Shown in pieces: positions 10,130 to 21,214 of a DNA stretch of 64,000 nt. The notes beneath the pieces are model-generated. The model worked only from the letters and a program-made list of their open reading frames with translations, made no database searches and was not told where the DNA came from. The DNA lies in assembly GCF_001548115.1 (NCBI RefSeq), contig NZ_AP014821.1, positions 2,607,262 through 2,671,261 on the forward strand, in the 5' to 3' direction. Position numbers and translations under genes: made by a program. Positions within the stretch are counted from its first letter, which is position 1; each line of letters begins with the position of its first letter. The DNA is from Geminocystis sp. NIES-3709. Its GTDB lineage: Bacteria > Cyanobacteriota > Cyanobacteriia > Cyanobacteriales > Cyanobacteriaceae.

Positions 10130-10535
10130 ATGCTTAAACATACAATTATTATTTAATGGAGTGATGAAGATAACGGTACTTTGAAAAATTTTTAATCAAA
10201 AACTGCTTGAAATCCTCTCAGATTAAAGCATTTACGTCAACACTATAAAAATAGCTGAAACCCTGGTTATAAAAGGAAAGGCTATCAATCGAAGTAAAGT
10301 CTTTGATTAATAAAGGTTTGAAACTAATATTTTGATATTTTTTTGTTTAAGTACCGATAACTGTTTTGTGGTTTTTTTACCTGAATTTAGTCAGAATGTT
10401 ATGCAACCTGTTACTCATGGGGAAACCGATGAAGAAGCCTTAAAAAATGGGCAAGAAGTTTTAGAGTTAATCATGGAAGAATATCAAGAAGATGGTAAAG
10501 ATTTACCTCAGCCTAAAACCTTTGTTTTTGCTTAA
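10130..10535 (+). pseudogene. Broken hicB-like antitoxin gene
   Basis: This is a near copy of the intact hicB-like gene at 13490-13711: the last 45 codons, ending GKDLPQPKTFVFA, are almost identical. It is broken twice. Codon 9 is TAA where the intact copy has CAA, and a 181-bp element (10175-10355) is inserted between the GATAAC and TGTTTTGTG sequences that are continuous in the intact copy. The remaining 3' frame is open but lacks its N-terminus. No partner toxin is visible upstream. Confidence 0.85.
10175..10355. mobile_element. MITE-like insertion inside the broken hicB
   Basis: This 181-bp non-coding insertion begins GGTACTT and ends AAGTACC (7-bp inverted ends). It is flanked by direct repeats of GATAAC (10169-10174 and 10356-10361). 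Removing it together with one repeat restores exactly the sequence arrangement of the intact hicB copy at 13490. No transposase is present, so it must have been mobilised in trans. Confidence 0.75.
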
Positions 10536-10552
10536 ATTTTAGTTATAAATAA

Positions 10553-11328
10553 ATGAAAATAGAATCTTTAAAGAAAAAAGAGCTTGAAAATTATTGTCAA
10601 AAATATGGTATTAAAATACAAAACAACAATTATTAGAATTAATTAATCAGGATAAATTTAACAAAATTAATAATGCTATTAAACAAGGAAAACAACTAGA
10701 ATTGTTAATATCGCAAATTCATTTACTTTCAGAAGAATACGCTTCTCAATTAAAAATACAAATTGATTTAAGAAAAGAAGAAATGAAAAATGATGATAGT
10801 TCCCATTATTTAATTTATAGAGTTTTAGGGATAACCAGTCAAGAAGGTCAAAAAATAGATGAATATCAAAATATTGGCAGGTTTTTGTATAATTATGCTG
10901 GTTCTTTTTTAGAAGAAGTTGCCTCTTTATGTTTATTATTTAACAATCCTCAAGGAAGAAAAATTACTGTAAAAAATTCTTTTGGTACAAAACCAAAAAC
11001 TTTTGAAATTGATTTTTTAGATGGCAAGGACGCTATAGAAATTAAATGGAGAGATGCAACTACAGACGGAGATCATATCACAAAAGAGCATACAAGGGTA
11101 AAAGCGATCGAAAATCATGGATATAAACCTATTAGAGTAATGTTTTATTATCCTCAAAGAGAACAAGCTATCAATATTCAACAAACCTTAGAAACGGTTT
11201 ACAAAGGCGTAAATGGAGAATATTATGCCGGAGAAGAAGCATGGAACTTTATTAAAAGTCGTACAGGATTTGATATGAAACAGATTTTAATAGATATTGC
11301 CGATCAAAAAACACCAGACAAAAGTTAA
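10553..11328 (+). pseudogene. ApaLI-like type II restriction endonuclease, frameshifted N-terminus
   Basis: The C-terminal 208 residues (open from a TTG at 10702) match my memory of the RE_ApaLI family. They contain the PD-(D/E)XK-like core FEIDFLDGKDAIEIKWRD (Asp, then Glu-Ile-Lys) followed by TTDGDHITKEHTR. Upstream, an ATG at 10553 opens a SAP-like start (ESLKKKELENYCQKYGIK) that stops at 10634. The matching continuation KQQLLELINQDK is in another frame from 10621. One lost base near 10615-10622 explains this. The enzyme may still be made by reinitiation at 10702. The gene sits 3 bases before its methyltransferase. Confidence 0.7.
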
Positions 11329-11331
11329 ATT

Positions 11332-12537
11332 ATGGAAAAAATAATTAAGGGAAATTGTCTTGATGAGTTACAAAAAATTGACTCAGAAATAATTGATTTA
11401 ATTTATTTAGATCCGCCATTCTTTACTCAAAAAAAACATTCTTTAACCACTCGTGATAATAACATAAATTATGAATTTGATGATGTATGGAATAGTCTAA
11501 GTGATTATTTATTAATGATGGAAAAATGTTTGATTGAATGTAAAAGAGTATTAAAAAAAACTGGTAATATTTTTTTACATTGTGATAAATCAGCTTCTCA
11601 TCATTTAAGAGTGTTATTAGATAAAATATTTGGCTATGATAATTTTAGAAGTGAAATTATTTGGTCTTATAAAAGATGGTCAAATTCTAAAAAAGGTTTA
11701 CTCAATTCTCATCAAACTATTTATTTTTATTCTAAAACTGACGATTTTAAATTTAATACTATTTATAGTGATTATTCTCCCACAACAAATGTTGATCAAA
11801 TATGGCAATTACGAGAAAAAAATAGCTATGGAAAATCAGTATATAAAAAGGATAAAAATGGTAATATCATCTTAGCTCAAGAGAAAAAAGGCGTTCCTTT
11901 ATCAGATGTTTGGGAAATACCTTTTTTAAATCCAAAAGCAAAAGAAAGAGTAGGTTATCCTACGCAAAAACCTGTTTTACTTTTACAACAAATTATTAAT
12001 ATTTCTACTGATGAAGGGGATTTAGTTTTAGATGCTTTTTGTGGAAGTGGTACAACTTGTGTTGCCGCCAAATCATTACAACGTAGTTTTATTGGAATTG
12101 ATATATCAGAAGATGCGATCGAACTTACTAAAAAAAGATTAAATGAGATGATTATAACTAAGTCTGAACTTCTGGAAAAAGGAAAAACAAGTTATATAGA
12201 AAAATCAGAAGATGAACTATTTTTATTAAAAAGTATTAATGCTATTCCAGTACAAAGAAATAATGGCATTGATGGTTTTTTGAAAAGACAATTTAATGAT
12301 AAACCTATACCCGTTAGAATACAAAAAAAAGATGAAACTTTAGAAGATGCGATCGAAGCTATTAATCATTCAGAACAAGCAAAAAAATGTGATTTAAAAA
12401 TAGTTATTCAAACAAATAATTATCGTCAGTTATTTCCTTTAGAAGACAAGAAAATTCTCATTATTAAATCATATGAATTATTCATTAACGAAGAATTAAA
12501 CAAAACAAGTATGATAGCTTATAATCAATCAAATTAG
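11332..12537 (+). CDS. DNA methyltransferase, beta class (restriction-modification partner)
   Basis: A 401-residue N6-adenine or N4-cytosine DNA methyltransferase, expected to protect host DNA from the adjacent nuclease. The catalytic motif DPPF is at residues 27-30, and the S-adenosylmethionine-binding motif FCGSGT follows near residue 240. This order (catalytic motif first) defines the beta class. DPPF slightly favours adenine-N6 over cytosine-N4. After the core there are about 130 residues of unrecognised C-terminal extension. It shares an operon with the frameshifted nuclease; the methylase looks intact. Confidence 0.88.
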   Translation: MEKIIKGNCLDELQKIDSEIIDLIYLDPPFFTQKKHSLTTRDNNINYEFDDVWNSLSDYLLMMEKCLIECKRVLKKTGNIFLHCDKSASHHLRVLLDKIFGYDNFRSEIIWSYKRWSNSKKGLLNSHQTIYFYSKTDDFKFNTIYSDYSPTTNVDQIWQLREKNSYGKSVYKKDKNGNIILAQEKKGVPLSDVWEIPFLNPKAKERVGYPTQKPVLLLQQIINISTDEGDLVLDAFCGSGTTCVAAKSLQRSFIGIDISEDAIELTKKRLNEMIITKSELLEKGKTSYIEKSEDELFLLKSINAIPVQRNNGIDGFLKRQFNDKPIPVRIQKKDETLEDAIEAINHSEQAKKCDLKIVIQTNNYRQLFPLEDKKILIIKSYELFINEELNKTSMIAYNQSN

Positions 12538-12548
12538 AATTGTATCAT

Positions 12549-12767
12549 TTATTCATTGCTAGTTTCGATCGCATCAATAACTTGCTTAACAATTTTAGGA
12601 TGTAGAGTTTTACCACCATGAAAAGGAATAACTACTTTTATGTTATCTTTTTGATAAATTCGATGACTTCCTTGACTTCTTCTCAAAACAAATCCAGTAT
12701 TAAATAACAGTTTTTCTGATTCTTTAGCATTAAGACGAGGTAATTTAGGCAACTTTAACCTCCACAT
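12549..12767 (-). CDS. hicA: HicA-type mRNA interferase toxin
   Basis: A 72-residue toxin of the YcfA/HicA family, a double-stranded-RNA-binding-like fold that cleaves mRNA. The signature runs FVLRRSQGSHRIYQ, with the catalytic His in GSH, then VIPFHGGKTLHPKIVKQVI. It overlaps the upstream antitoxin gene by 23 bases, which implies coupled translation. It is intact and full length. Confidence 0.9.
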   Translation of the reverse strand: MWRLKLPKLPRLNAKESEKLLFNTGFVLRRSQGSHRIYQKDNIKVVIPFHGGKTLHPKIVKQVIDAIETSNE

Positions 12768-12978
12768 TAATTAGAGAAATTTCTTTCACCAATAATGCTT
12801 GTTTTTCTTCTTCTGTAACAGTAGATAAATATAATTCTATTGCCTCTTGAATATTAGCTTTTATTTCCTCGAAAGAATCCCCTTGACTTTGACAACCTTC
12901 TAATTGAGGGCAATAAGCATAATAACCATATTCATCTTTTTCAATTACGGCACTTATTTGATAGCGTGTATTAATCAT
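12745..12978 (-). CDS. hicB: HicB-type antitoxin
   Basis: A 77-residue HicB-like antitoxin with the partial RNase H-like fold: YQISAVIEKDEYGYYAYCPQ, then LEGCQSQGDSFEEIKANIQEA. It precedes and overlaps hicA, the antitoxin-first order common in cyanobacteria. It lacks the longer C-terminal DNA-binding domain of full HicB proteins, so autoregulation is uncertain. Confidence 0.9.
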   Translation of the reverse strand: MINTRYQISAVIEKDEYGYYAYCPQLEGCQSQGDSFEEIKANIQEAIELYLSTVTEEEKQALLVKEISLINVEVKVA

Positions 12979-13036
12979 ACAATATAATTGATTACTAACT
13001 TTAATTGCTAAAACTGTTGTAATAATAACTTGAATA

Positions 13037-13250
13037 AACGATCGATTGTCAGTAAAACAGTGAAATATTTAGGCACTAATGAGGTACTAAGTAAAATTTT
13101 GTGTAGTTTTTTGGTAAAAAAATCTAAAAATTTCGATCAAATTTCGTTGTTTCTTAGGGAGGGATATTAGTCATAAAATATTATCAATAATAGTCTTATT
13201 TCTTATTATTGCTGATTTTTTTTGCTATCATAAAAGCGAAAATAGAGCAA
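13037..13250 (-). pseudogene. Decayed duplicate of the alaS 5' end and upstream region
   Basis: About 210 bases align with 8943-9170, which is the first 48 or so alaS codons plus the upstream region. Shared blocks include GTCAGTAAAACAGTG, AAAAATTTC, and TATTATTGCT then TTGCTATCATAA. Many substitutions and gaps leave no frame. In this copy a hicA/hicB pair follows directly; in the first copy an HNH gene and the broken hicB follow. It is a relic of segmental duplication or of incoming homologous DNA. Confidence 0.8.
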
Positions 13251-13271
13251 ATCAAGAAAATATAATGATTA

Positions 13272-13487
13272 ATACCTAAAAAAATTCGAGAATTAAAGAG
13301 TTTATTGAAAAAAGAAGGTTTTGTTTATCGTACAGCTAAAAGTAGTCACACTCGTTGGTATCATGAATTATTATCAGAAGATCCGATCACAATATCAGGA
13401 AATGATGGTGATCATGCTCAAAAATATTTAGAAAAACAAATTAATCAAAAATTAGCTAAATTAAAAAGAATAAAAGAGGGTAAATAA
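13272..13487 (+). CDS. hicA: HicA-like toxin with abnormal start codon
   Basis: A HicA family toxin: the frame from 13272 reads PKKIRELKSLLKKEGFVYRT, then KSSHTRWYHELL with the catalytic His, then ITISGNDGDHAQKYLEKQIN. Where family members begin Met-Pro-Lys-Lys, the codon here is ATA; the nearest normal start is a TTG at 13305, which would remove the first strand. An ATG-to-ATA change that weakens the toxin is the simplest reading. It ends 2 bases before its antitoxin gene. Confidence 0.7.
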   Translation: MPKKIRELKSLLKKEGFVYRTAKSSHTRWYHELLSEDPITISGNDGDHAQKYLEKQINQKLAKLKRIKEGK

Positions 13488-13489
13488 TT

Positions 13490-13711
13490 ATGAGTAAATT
13501 TAATTATACAATTACTATTCAATGGAGTAATAAAGATAACTGTTTTGTCGTATTTTTACCTAATTTTAAAAATGAAATGCAACCAATTACTCATGGCAAA
13601 ACCTATGAAGAAGCCTTAAAAAATGGGCAAGAAGTTTTAGAGTTAATTATGGAAGAATATCAAGAAGATGGCAAAGATTTACCTCAACCTAAAACCTTTG
13701 TTTTTGCTTAA
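13490..13711 (+). CDS. hicB: HicB-like antitoxin, intact copy
   Basis: A 73-residue HicB-type antitoxin (NYTITIQWSNKDNCFVVFLP, then ITHGKTYEEALKNGQEVLE). The related gene at 10130 is the broken version. It follows hicA by 2 bases, a toxin-first order opposite to the 12549-12978 pair, so the two systems are distinct lineages. Confidence 0.85.
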   Translation: MSKFNYTITIQWSNKDNCFVVFLPNFKNEMQPITHGKTYEEALKNGQEVLELIMEEYQEDGKDLPQPKTFVFA

Positions 13712-13851
13712 ATTTTAGTTTTACAGCAGTTTTCAGATTAATAAACCACAAATTTAATGATAAATATAAAATAGGCATTACCTATAATCTTAGAGTGTAG
13801 TTTTCCAAATTGAAAAAAAAGCGCTGTAAATCATTATTTGTATAGTATTTT

Positions 13852-13980
13852 ATGTCCAGTAAAATTATGGAAATAACAAGTCGTGAAAAACTGCATCAAC
13901 AAATTGATAATTTACCTGATGATGTTGGACATAAGATTCTCAAACAAACAGGAAGTAATTACAAGAATATTTTGATTTAG
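13852..13980 (+). pseudogene. Fragment of a DUF2281-like antitoxin
   Basis: A 42-codon frame reads MEITSREKLHQQIDNLPDD from its second ATG (13867). This is the usual start of DUF2281-type antitoxins, in which a helix repeats the leucine-proline-aspartate pattern. The frame then breaks off at a TAG where longer proteins continue. No toxin partner follows. A weak TCCCCG/CGGGGA hairpin (13985-14015) lies between it and the convergent hydrolase gene and may be a terminator. Confidence 0.45.
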
Positions 13981-14031
13981 AAAATCCCCGCTATATCATC
14001 AGACAAACGGGGAAAGTTTCAATAGGCAAAG

Positions 14032-16977
<2,946 letters not shown>

Positions 16978-17062
16978 CTAAATAAGTAGATTAATTTTTA
17001 TTTCGTCACCGTAAGGAAGAATAATCTCTTAGTGACAAAACTAACCCTCTTTTGTTTTTCTT

Positions 17063-17169
17063 AAGACTTTCGCAAAAATAGTTTTTTTGCATCCCAACCC
17101 CCAAGTATAGGAAGTCCTTTGGTTGTTACTTCCATAATTGCGGAAGCAAGGGGCTAGTGCATAAGTCCT
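17063..17169. repeat. MITE-like remnant in the hydrolase leader
   Basis: The ends AAGACTTTCGCAAAAATAG and, reversed, AGGACTTATGCACTAG form imperfect inverted repeats of the GGACTTACGCA type seen on many cyanobacterial insertion sequences. There is no frame inside. Otherwise, in 16963-17365 I see only a possible hairpin (GTCAC/GTGAC, about 17006-17035) in the 5' leader of the hydrolase. Confidence 0.35.
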
Positions 17170-17365
17170 ATTTCTTTTAAGTAGCAAAATAGATTAAATG
17201 ATCAATGTTATTTTGATTAAATATTCCCTAACAAGGTAAGGATGCTTAAAAATCCTTGTTAAACCCCTTGTTGATATGTCAATTAATATTGGTTCGGTAC
17301 TTATGAAAATTTCGCTCAACTTTAGCATAACATAAAAAATTTTTTTGATGAATAATGGAATATAT

Positions 17366-19303
17366 TTAGTAATTAATTTCGATAATTTCCGTATATTCAA
17401 ACTGATTTTCACTTTTTTTCACCAAGGGATATTCTGTGCCATTAATGAGAATAAAATCTTCTTGACAATCTTCTTTTGGCGATCGATAGACTAAGATATA
17501 TTGTTTATTAATATAAGGATTCATCTCCGTTTCTACTTCATTTCGCCATTGAGTTTTTGTGACTAAAACGACTAATTGATTCGCTAATTTTGGGATACAT
17601 CTAGCTACTTGACGACGATAAATTTCATCTAAACTTCCGAAAGGTGAATCCATAATTATGGGAAATTTACTAGAATCTAAACCGACTAAACTACTTTGTT
17701 TTGACCATTCCCTAACCATCTCAATAATTGCACCAATAAAAGATAAACTGAGGATTTGATTTTCTCCTGTTGATGCCGCTACTGATAAAGCAATGCCTGA
17801 TGTATTTTCAATTAAATTTAACTCATAATTTTCACTTAAACGAGGTTGATAAGGAGTAAAAGAGATAGAATTAAAAATTTCTTGAACTTTCTTTTCTAAG
17901 GCTAATCTAAATTGATTTTCTAATCTTTTTTGTACTTCATTAATACATTTTATAGATTCTTCAGCCGCTTCTATCCTTCTCATGATTAAAGCCTGTTTTT
18001 CTACTTTAATTTCTTGTTTTTTAAGCTCTTTTTCTAAGTTAATTAATTCTTCTTCAATAGTTTCTAATTGTAAATTAATTTCTCCTTGATTTAAAGTTAA
18101 TTGTCGAATATGCTGATCTACATTGTCTAATTGTTTTTGTGTCTGTTGAATATTTCGATCGGGATATTGTCTTAATTGTTGATTTATTTTATCCAACTCA
18201 TCTTCAATTTGCCCTAAATGATTACGCCAATTATTAATATTTTCTTGATGTTTATTTATTTCTATCCAAAATTGATTTTCTTGAGATTCAATATTATTAA
18301 CTTGAGTTTCTAAACGAATAGATGCTTCTTCTATTTCATTACTTCCAGCAATATTCATCCAATTTTTTACTTGTTTATAGGGTTCATTTTCTGGATATAA
18401 CTCCGTACCACAAATACATTTATTTTGAGTTAATAATTGTTGTACAAATTGCTTTTTTATACCACTAGGTAACTCTCCTTTTTGTCTTAAATTTTCGATA
18501 ATACCCTTAAATTGTTGAATAGAATTTGATAAAAATGTTAAATAACTTCTAGTAGATAGTTCTTTTTTTATAGCTTGTTGAGTATTAACTAAATTTTTTC
18601 TAACTTCTTTTTCATCTGTTAATAATTTTTGTTTTAATAATTGTAAATTTTCGATGCCTCCCATGGCTAACATTTGTTTAGAAAGATTTTGTTTTTCTAA
18701 GTCTAATTGACTCAACCTAGCCGTCAATAAATTATTATCTTCTTTTAATTTTAATTGTAAAGTTTCTTGCTCTTTTTGTTGCTTAACTAAAGTTTTAATT
18801 TTTATATCTCCTAAGATATTTAACTCATCTTTTAAACTCTTTTGGGCATTTTTGAGATGAGAAATGGCTCTTTCTAATACTTTTACTCCAATTAATTCTT
18901 TCGTATCTTCTGCAATTTTATGTCTTTCTTCTACTCTAAAAAGATGATCAATATGTTCACCATCAAAGAAAAAATATTGATGTAAACTTCTAGGTAAAAT
19001 TCTTTCAATTATATCCATTGGTTGTTCAAGAGGATGTTGCCATTTTCCATCATCTCCTGCTACCATCATGTATAATTGCGGTTGATTAATTACTATTTTA
19101 TTATCTTTATTACGATGAGCAAAACACTTTCTTTTTAATTGATAAGTCTTATACTCATGTTCAAAAATTATTTCTACAAAACACTCGATCGAGCTTCCAA
19201 ATTCTACTTCATTAATTGCCCTTTTATTTACTAATAATTCTGGAGAAGCAAAAGCAGATGTAAATCTTTCATAAAATACCCAAGTGAACGCATTTAAAAA
19301 CAT
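17366..19303 (-). pseudogene. DndD-like SMC/ABC ATPase lacking its N-terminal P-loop
   Basis: The 645 codons match the body of DndD/SMC-like ATPases, which work with DNA in repair or sulfur-linked defence. The frame begins MFLNAFTWVFYERF, exactly where family members continue after the Walker A motif (NGxGKTTLLNAFTW). A long coiled coil, a zinc-hook-like CICGTEL (about residue 310), and a C-terminal ABC signature region with Walker B-like FPIIMDSPFGSLDE follow. No P-loop is encoded upstream; prophage DNA begins there instead. The gene is therefore cut by the prophage and cannot bind ATP normally. The missing 5' part should lie beyond the right prophage end. Confidence 0.8.
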
Positions 19304-19345
19304 TATTGTCTATAATAGTTAAAATTATTCTTTGATCAAAAAAGA

Positions 19346-19516
19346 TTAATCCCCTAATTGACGTACTAAGTACCCTAACCACCCACTAACTAAGTTGCTG
19401 ATGACGATCGAAACTTCCTTCAAAACATCAAGATTAGAAGTACGGATGCACAATAAAATTGTGATCAACCAAATAGTTAACCCATAAAACACAAGCCCGT
19501 TTACAGTCATTTTCAT
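19346..19516 (-). CDS. Small membrane protein at the end of the tail operon
   Basis: A 56-residue protein with one clear membrane segment (LVFYGLTIWLITILLCI) and a second hydrophobic stretch (VISNLVSGWLGYLV). Its ATG immediately follows the TAA of the upstream tail gene, and AAGGTGGG gives a good ribosome-binding site. Position and topology would fit a holin or a superinfection-exclusion protein; neither is proven. Confidence 0.6.
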   Translation of the reverse strand: MKMTVNGLVFYGLTIWLITILLCIRTSNLDVLKEVSIVISNLVSGWLGYLVRQLGD

Positions 19517-20512
19517 TTATCCCACCTTATAAATTTTCATTGAACTTAACCAACCATCTCTGGTGAAAGTGTGTTCAACTTCCTGAATTTGCCACACTCC
19601 ATTAAAAGCACCAAAACCCTCGATCGTAAAATTGATTCCAGCAATATATCGGTATTCACCCTCCACAGTTAAATCTCCAGAATACTCGTCGGCATTAGCT
19701 TGCCGTAATTTTTCCTGTGCTTTAGCTAAAGCCTGAAAATCGTTTTCAACCCGATCGTTGATGGTCAGAACATCCTTAGAATTATTGGGAGGATTAGCCT
19801 TGATTACACCACCAATAACAGGTTCACCATTGACCCCCTCATAAACAACCTTGACCGAATTATAAATACCAGATAATTTCTTACTCGCACGAAAATATTT
19901 AATATCTTTTCGATTTATGGTAAATTCTGACGGCTGTCCATTTAATTGAAAATAATTATAAAAAATTAATTTTTCACCTTCAATTTTAAATAATTGTCCG
20001 TAATCAGATCCTAACCTTGTCAAAAATTCTAAATCGCTCTCCTCATTTTGAGTAATTCTCTCAAAAGTAATATCAAAAACTGTTCCTACAACCTTTAACC
20101 CCTGACGACTTGCAACCGATTGGATGATTTGAAGCAACGTCATTTTTTCATATTCTTGGGATCTTTTTTCCCTTAAATTTTTAGAAAAAGGAGTTTGCTG
20201 TGCGCCAATTCTCAGGCGATCGCCATTGCGATTATCAAAAGAAAAATCTAATAAATCAATTTCAAAATTATTAGCCTCAAGTTTATTTTCCTCCCCTTCA
20301 TATTGAAAAATTGCAGAAATCGCATCCCCTGTCGTCGGGAACCATTCCTTTTGCCAAATTTTTTCTCTGTCTTCCAACTCAATTTCAAGGTCAGGAGAAT
20401 CTCCGTTAATCTTATCCCTATACCTGAAATTTAAAAGAAAATAAGTTATATCAGAGGTGACATCGACTCCTTTATAAATCACCCCAATAATAGGTTTTCT
20501 TACCTTTCCCAT
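19517..20512 (-). CDS. Phage late control protein D (baseplate hub)
   Basis: A 331-residue gpD-type protein, equivalent to the gp27-like half of the tail hub, which joins the tail tube to the spike. Diagnostic stretches are LEIELEDREKIW near residue 42, LRIGAQQTPFSKNLREKRS, and a mid-protein block ITQNEESDLEFLTRLGSDYG typical of gpD, where a tail hub domain begins. It follows protein X with a 13-base overlap and belongs to the U-X-D block. The matching spike protein gpV is unusually far away (50017) on the other strand. Confidence 0.9.
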   Translation of the reverse strand: MGKVRKPIIGVIYKGVDVTSDITYFLLNFRYRDKINGDSPDLEIELEDREKIWQKEWFPTTGDAISAIFQYEGEENKLEANNFEIDLLDFSFDNRNGDRLRIGAQQTPFSKNLREKRSQEYEKMTLLQIIQSVASRQGLKVVGTVFDITFERITQNEESDLEFLTRLGSDYGQLFKIEGEKLIFYNYFQLNGQPSEFTINRKDIKYFRASKKLSGIYNSVKVVYEGVNGEPVIGGVIKANPPNNSKDVLTINDRVENDFQALAKAQEKLRQANADEYSGDLTVEGEYRYIAGINFTIEGFGAFNGVWQIQEVEHTFTRDGWLSSMKIYKVG

Positions 20513-20709
20513 GGTGGTATGATTCTCCTAGTGATATTTTCCCGAACAGGAATAGATAAAATTATCCCTTCTGGAATAATGAAATTTCCTTGATAATTAG
20601 GATTTGCCTGAATAATATCAACATAATCATAAGGATTATTTCTATACTTAACAGCTACCGTATCCCAACGATCGCCTTGTTTTGTTTCGTACCTAAAAAA
20701 TTGACTCAT
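20500..20709 (-). CDS. Phage tail protein X (LysM-like)
   Basis: A 69-residue protein of the tail X family, a LysM-like peptide (QGDRWDTVAVKYRNNPYDYV, then FIIPEGIILSIPV). In P2-type phages it lies between U and D, as here, and helps complete the tail. It overlaps gene D by 13 bases. Confidence 0.9.
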   Translation of the reverse strand: MSQFFRYETKQGDRWDTVAVKYRNNPYDYVDIIQANPNYQGNFIIPEGIILSIPVRENITRRIIPPWER

Positions 20710-20714
20710 AATTT

Positions 20715-21161
20715 TTAAGAAGAATATTGAAAAGGATTAAGAGCAAGAGAACGATCAACAACTCTCAATTCCCCTCCTGCAAATTCTTTCAACTCCACAT
20801 TGCACCCCAAAATATTAATAACCGTTTGCTCATCCCGAACACTGACCTTAAGCGGTTTTTCCCGAATATCGTTAATTACCCATTGCCCTTTATAAACTTC
20901 TCCAAAAACCAGAGATAAAGGACGTTTTGCTTCTGCTAAAGTTCTCAATTGCAAAATTCCCAATTCAGGATCTATTAATTGTCTGTGGAAAATACAATCA
21001 AATCTAATTTGTCCTAACTCATCCCCTACTTGTTGTAAACTTGGTTTTCCTTCCAATTTAGAATGAGTCGCAAATCCGTACCCACTTTTAAAATCAAAAT
21101 TCTGAAAATCGTTTAGCAAAATCTCGATCGATAAATCCCCTAACGTCGCCAAAATTGCCAT
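20715..21161 (-). CDS. Phage tail protein U
   Basis: A 148-residue protein of the P2 gpU family, involved in tail completion or initiation. It has the expected SKLEGKPSLQQVGDELGQI segment and the later VFGEVYKGQWVINDI strand pattern. It sits between the tape measure and X, with 5 bases to X. Confidence 0.88.
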   Translation of the reverse strand: MAILATLGDLSIEILLNDFQNFDFKSGYGFATHSKLEGKPSLQQVGDELGQIRFDCIFHRQLIDPELGILQLRTLAEAKRPLSLVFGEVYKGQWVINDIREKPLKVSVRDEQTVINILGCNVELKEFAGGELRVVDRSLALNPFQYSS

Positions 21162-21214
21162 ATATCAATACGTTTAGCTTTATTACTATTATAAATAAAA
21201 AGAAAAAAAGAAAA

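Noticed and set aside
17194-17412. 72-codon minus-strand frame before the DndD-like stop
   Set aside because: It overlaps the 3' end of the ATPase gene in another frame and has no family resemblance or start signals; it is probably chance.
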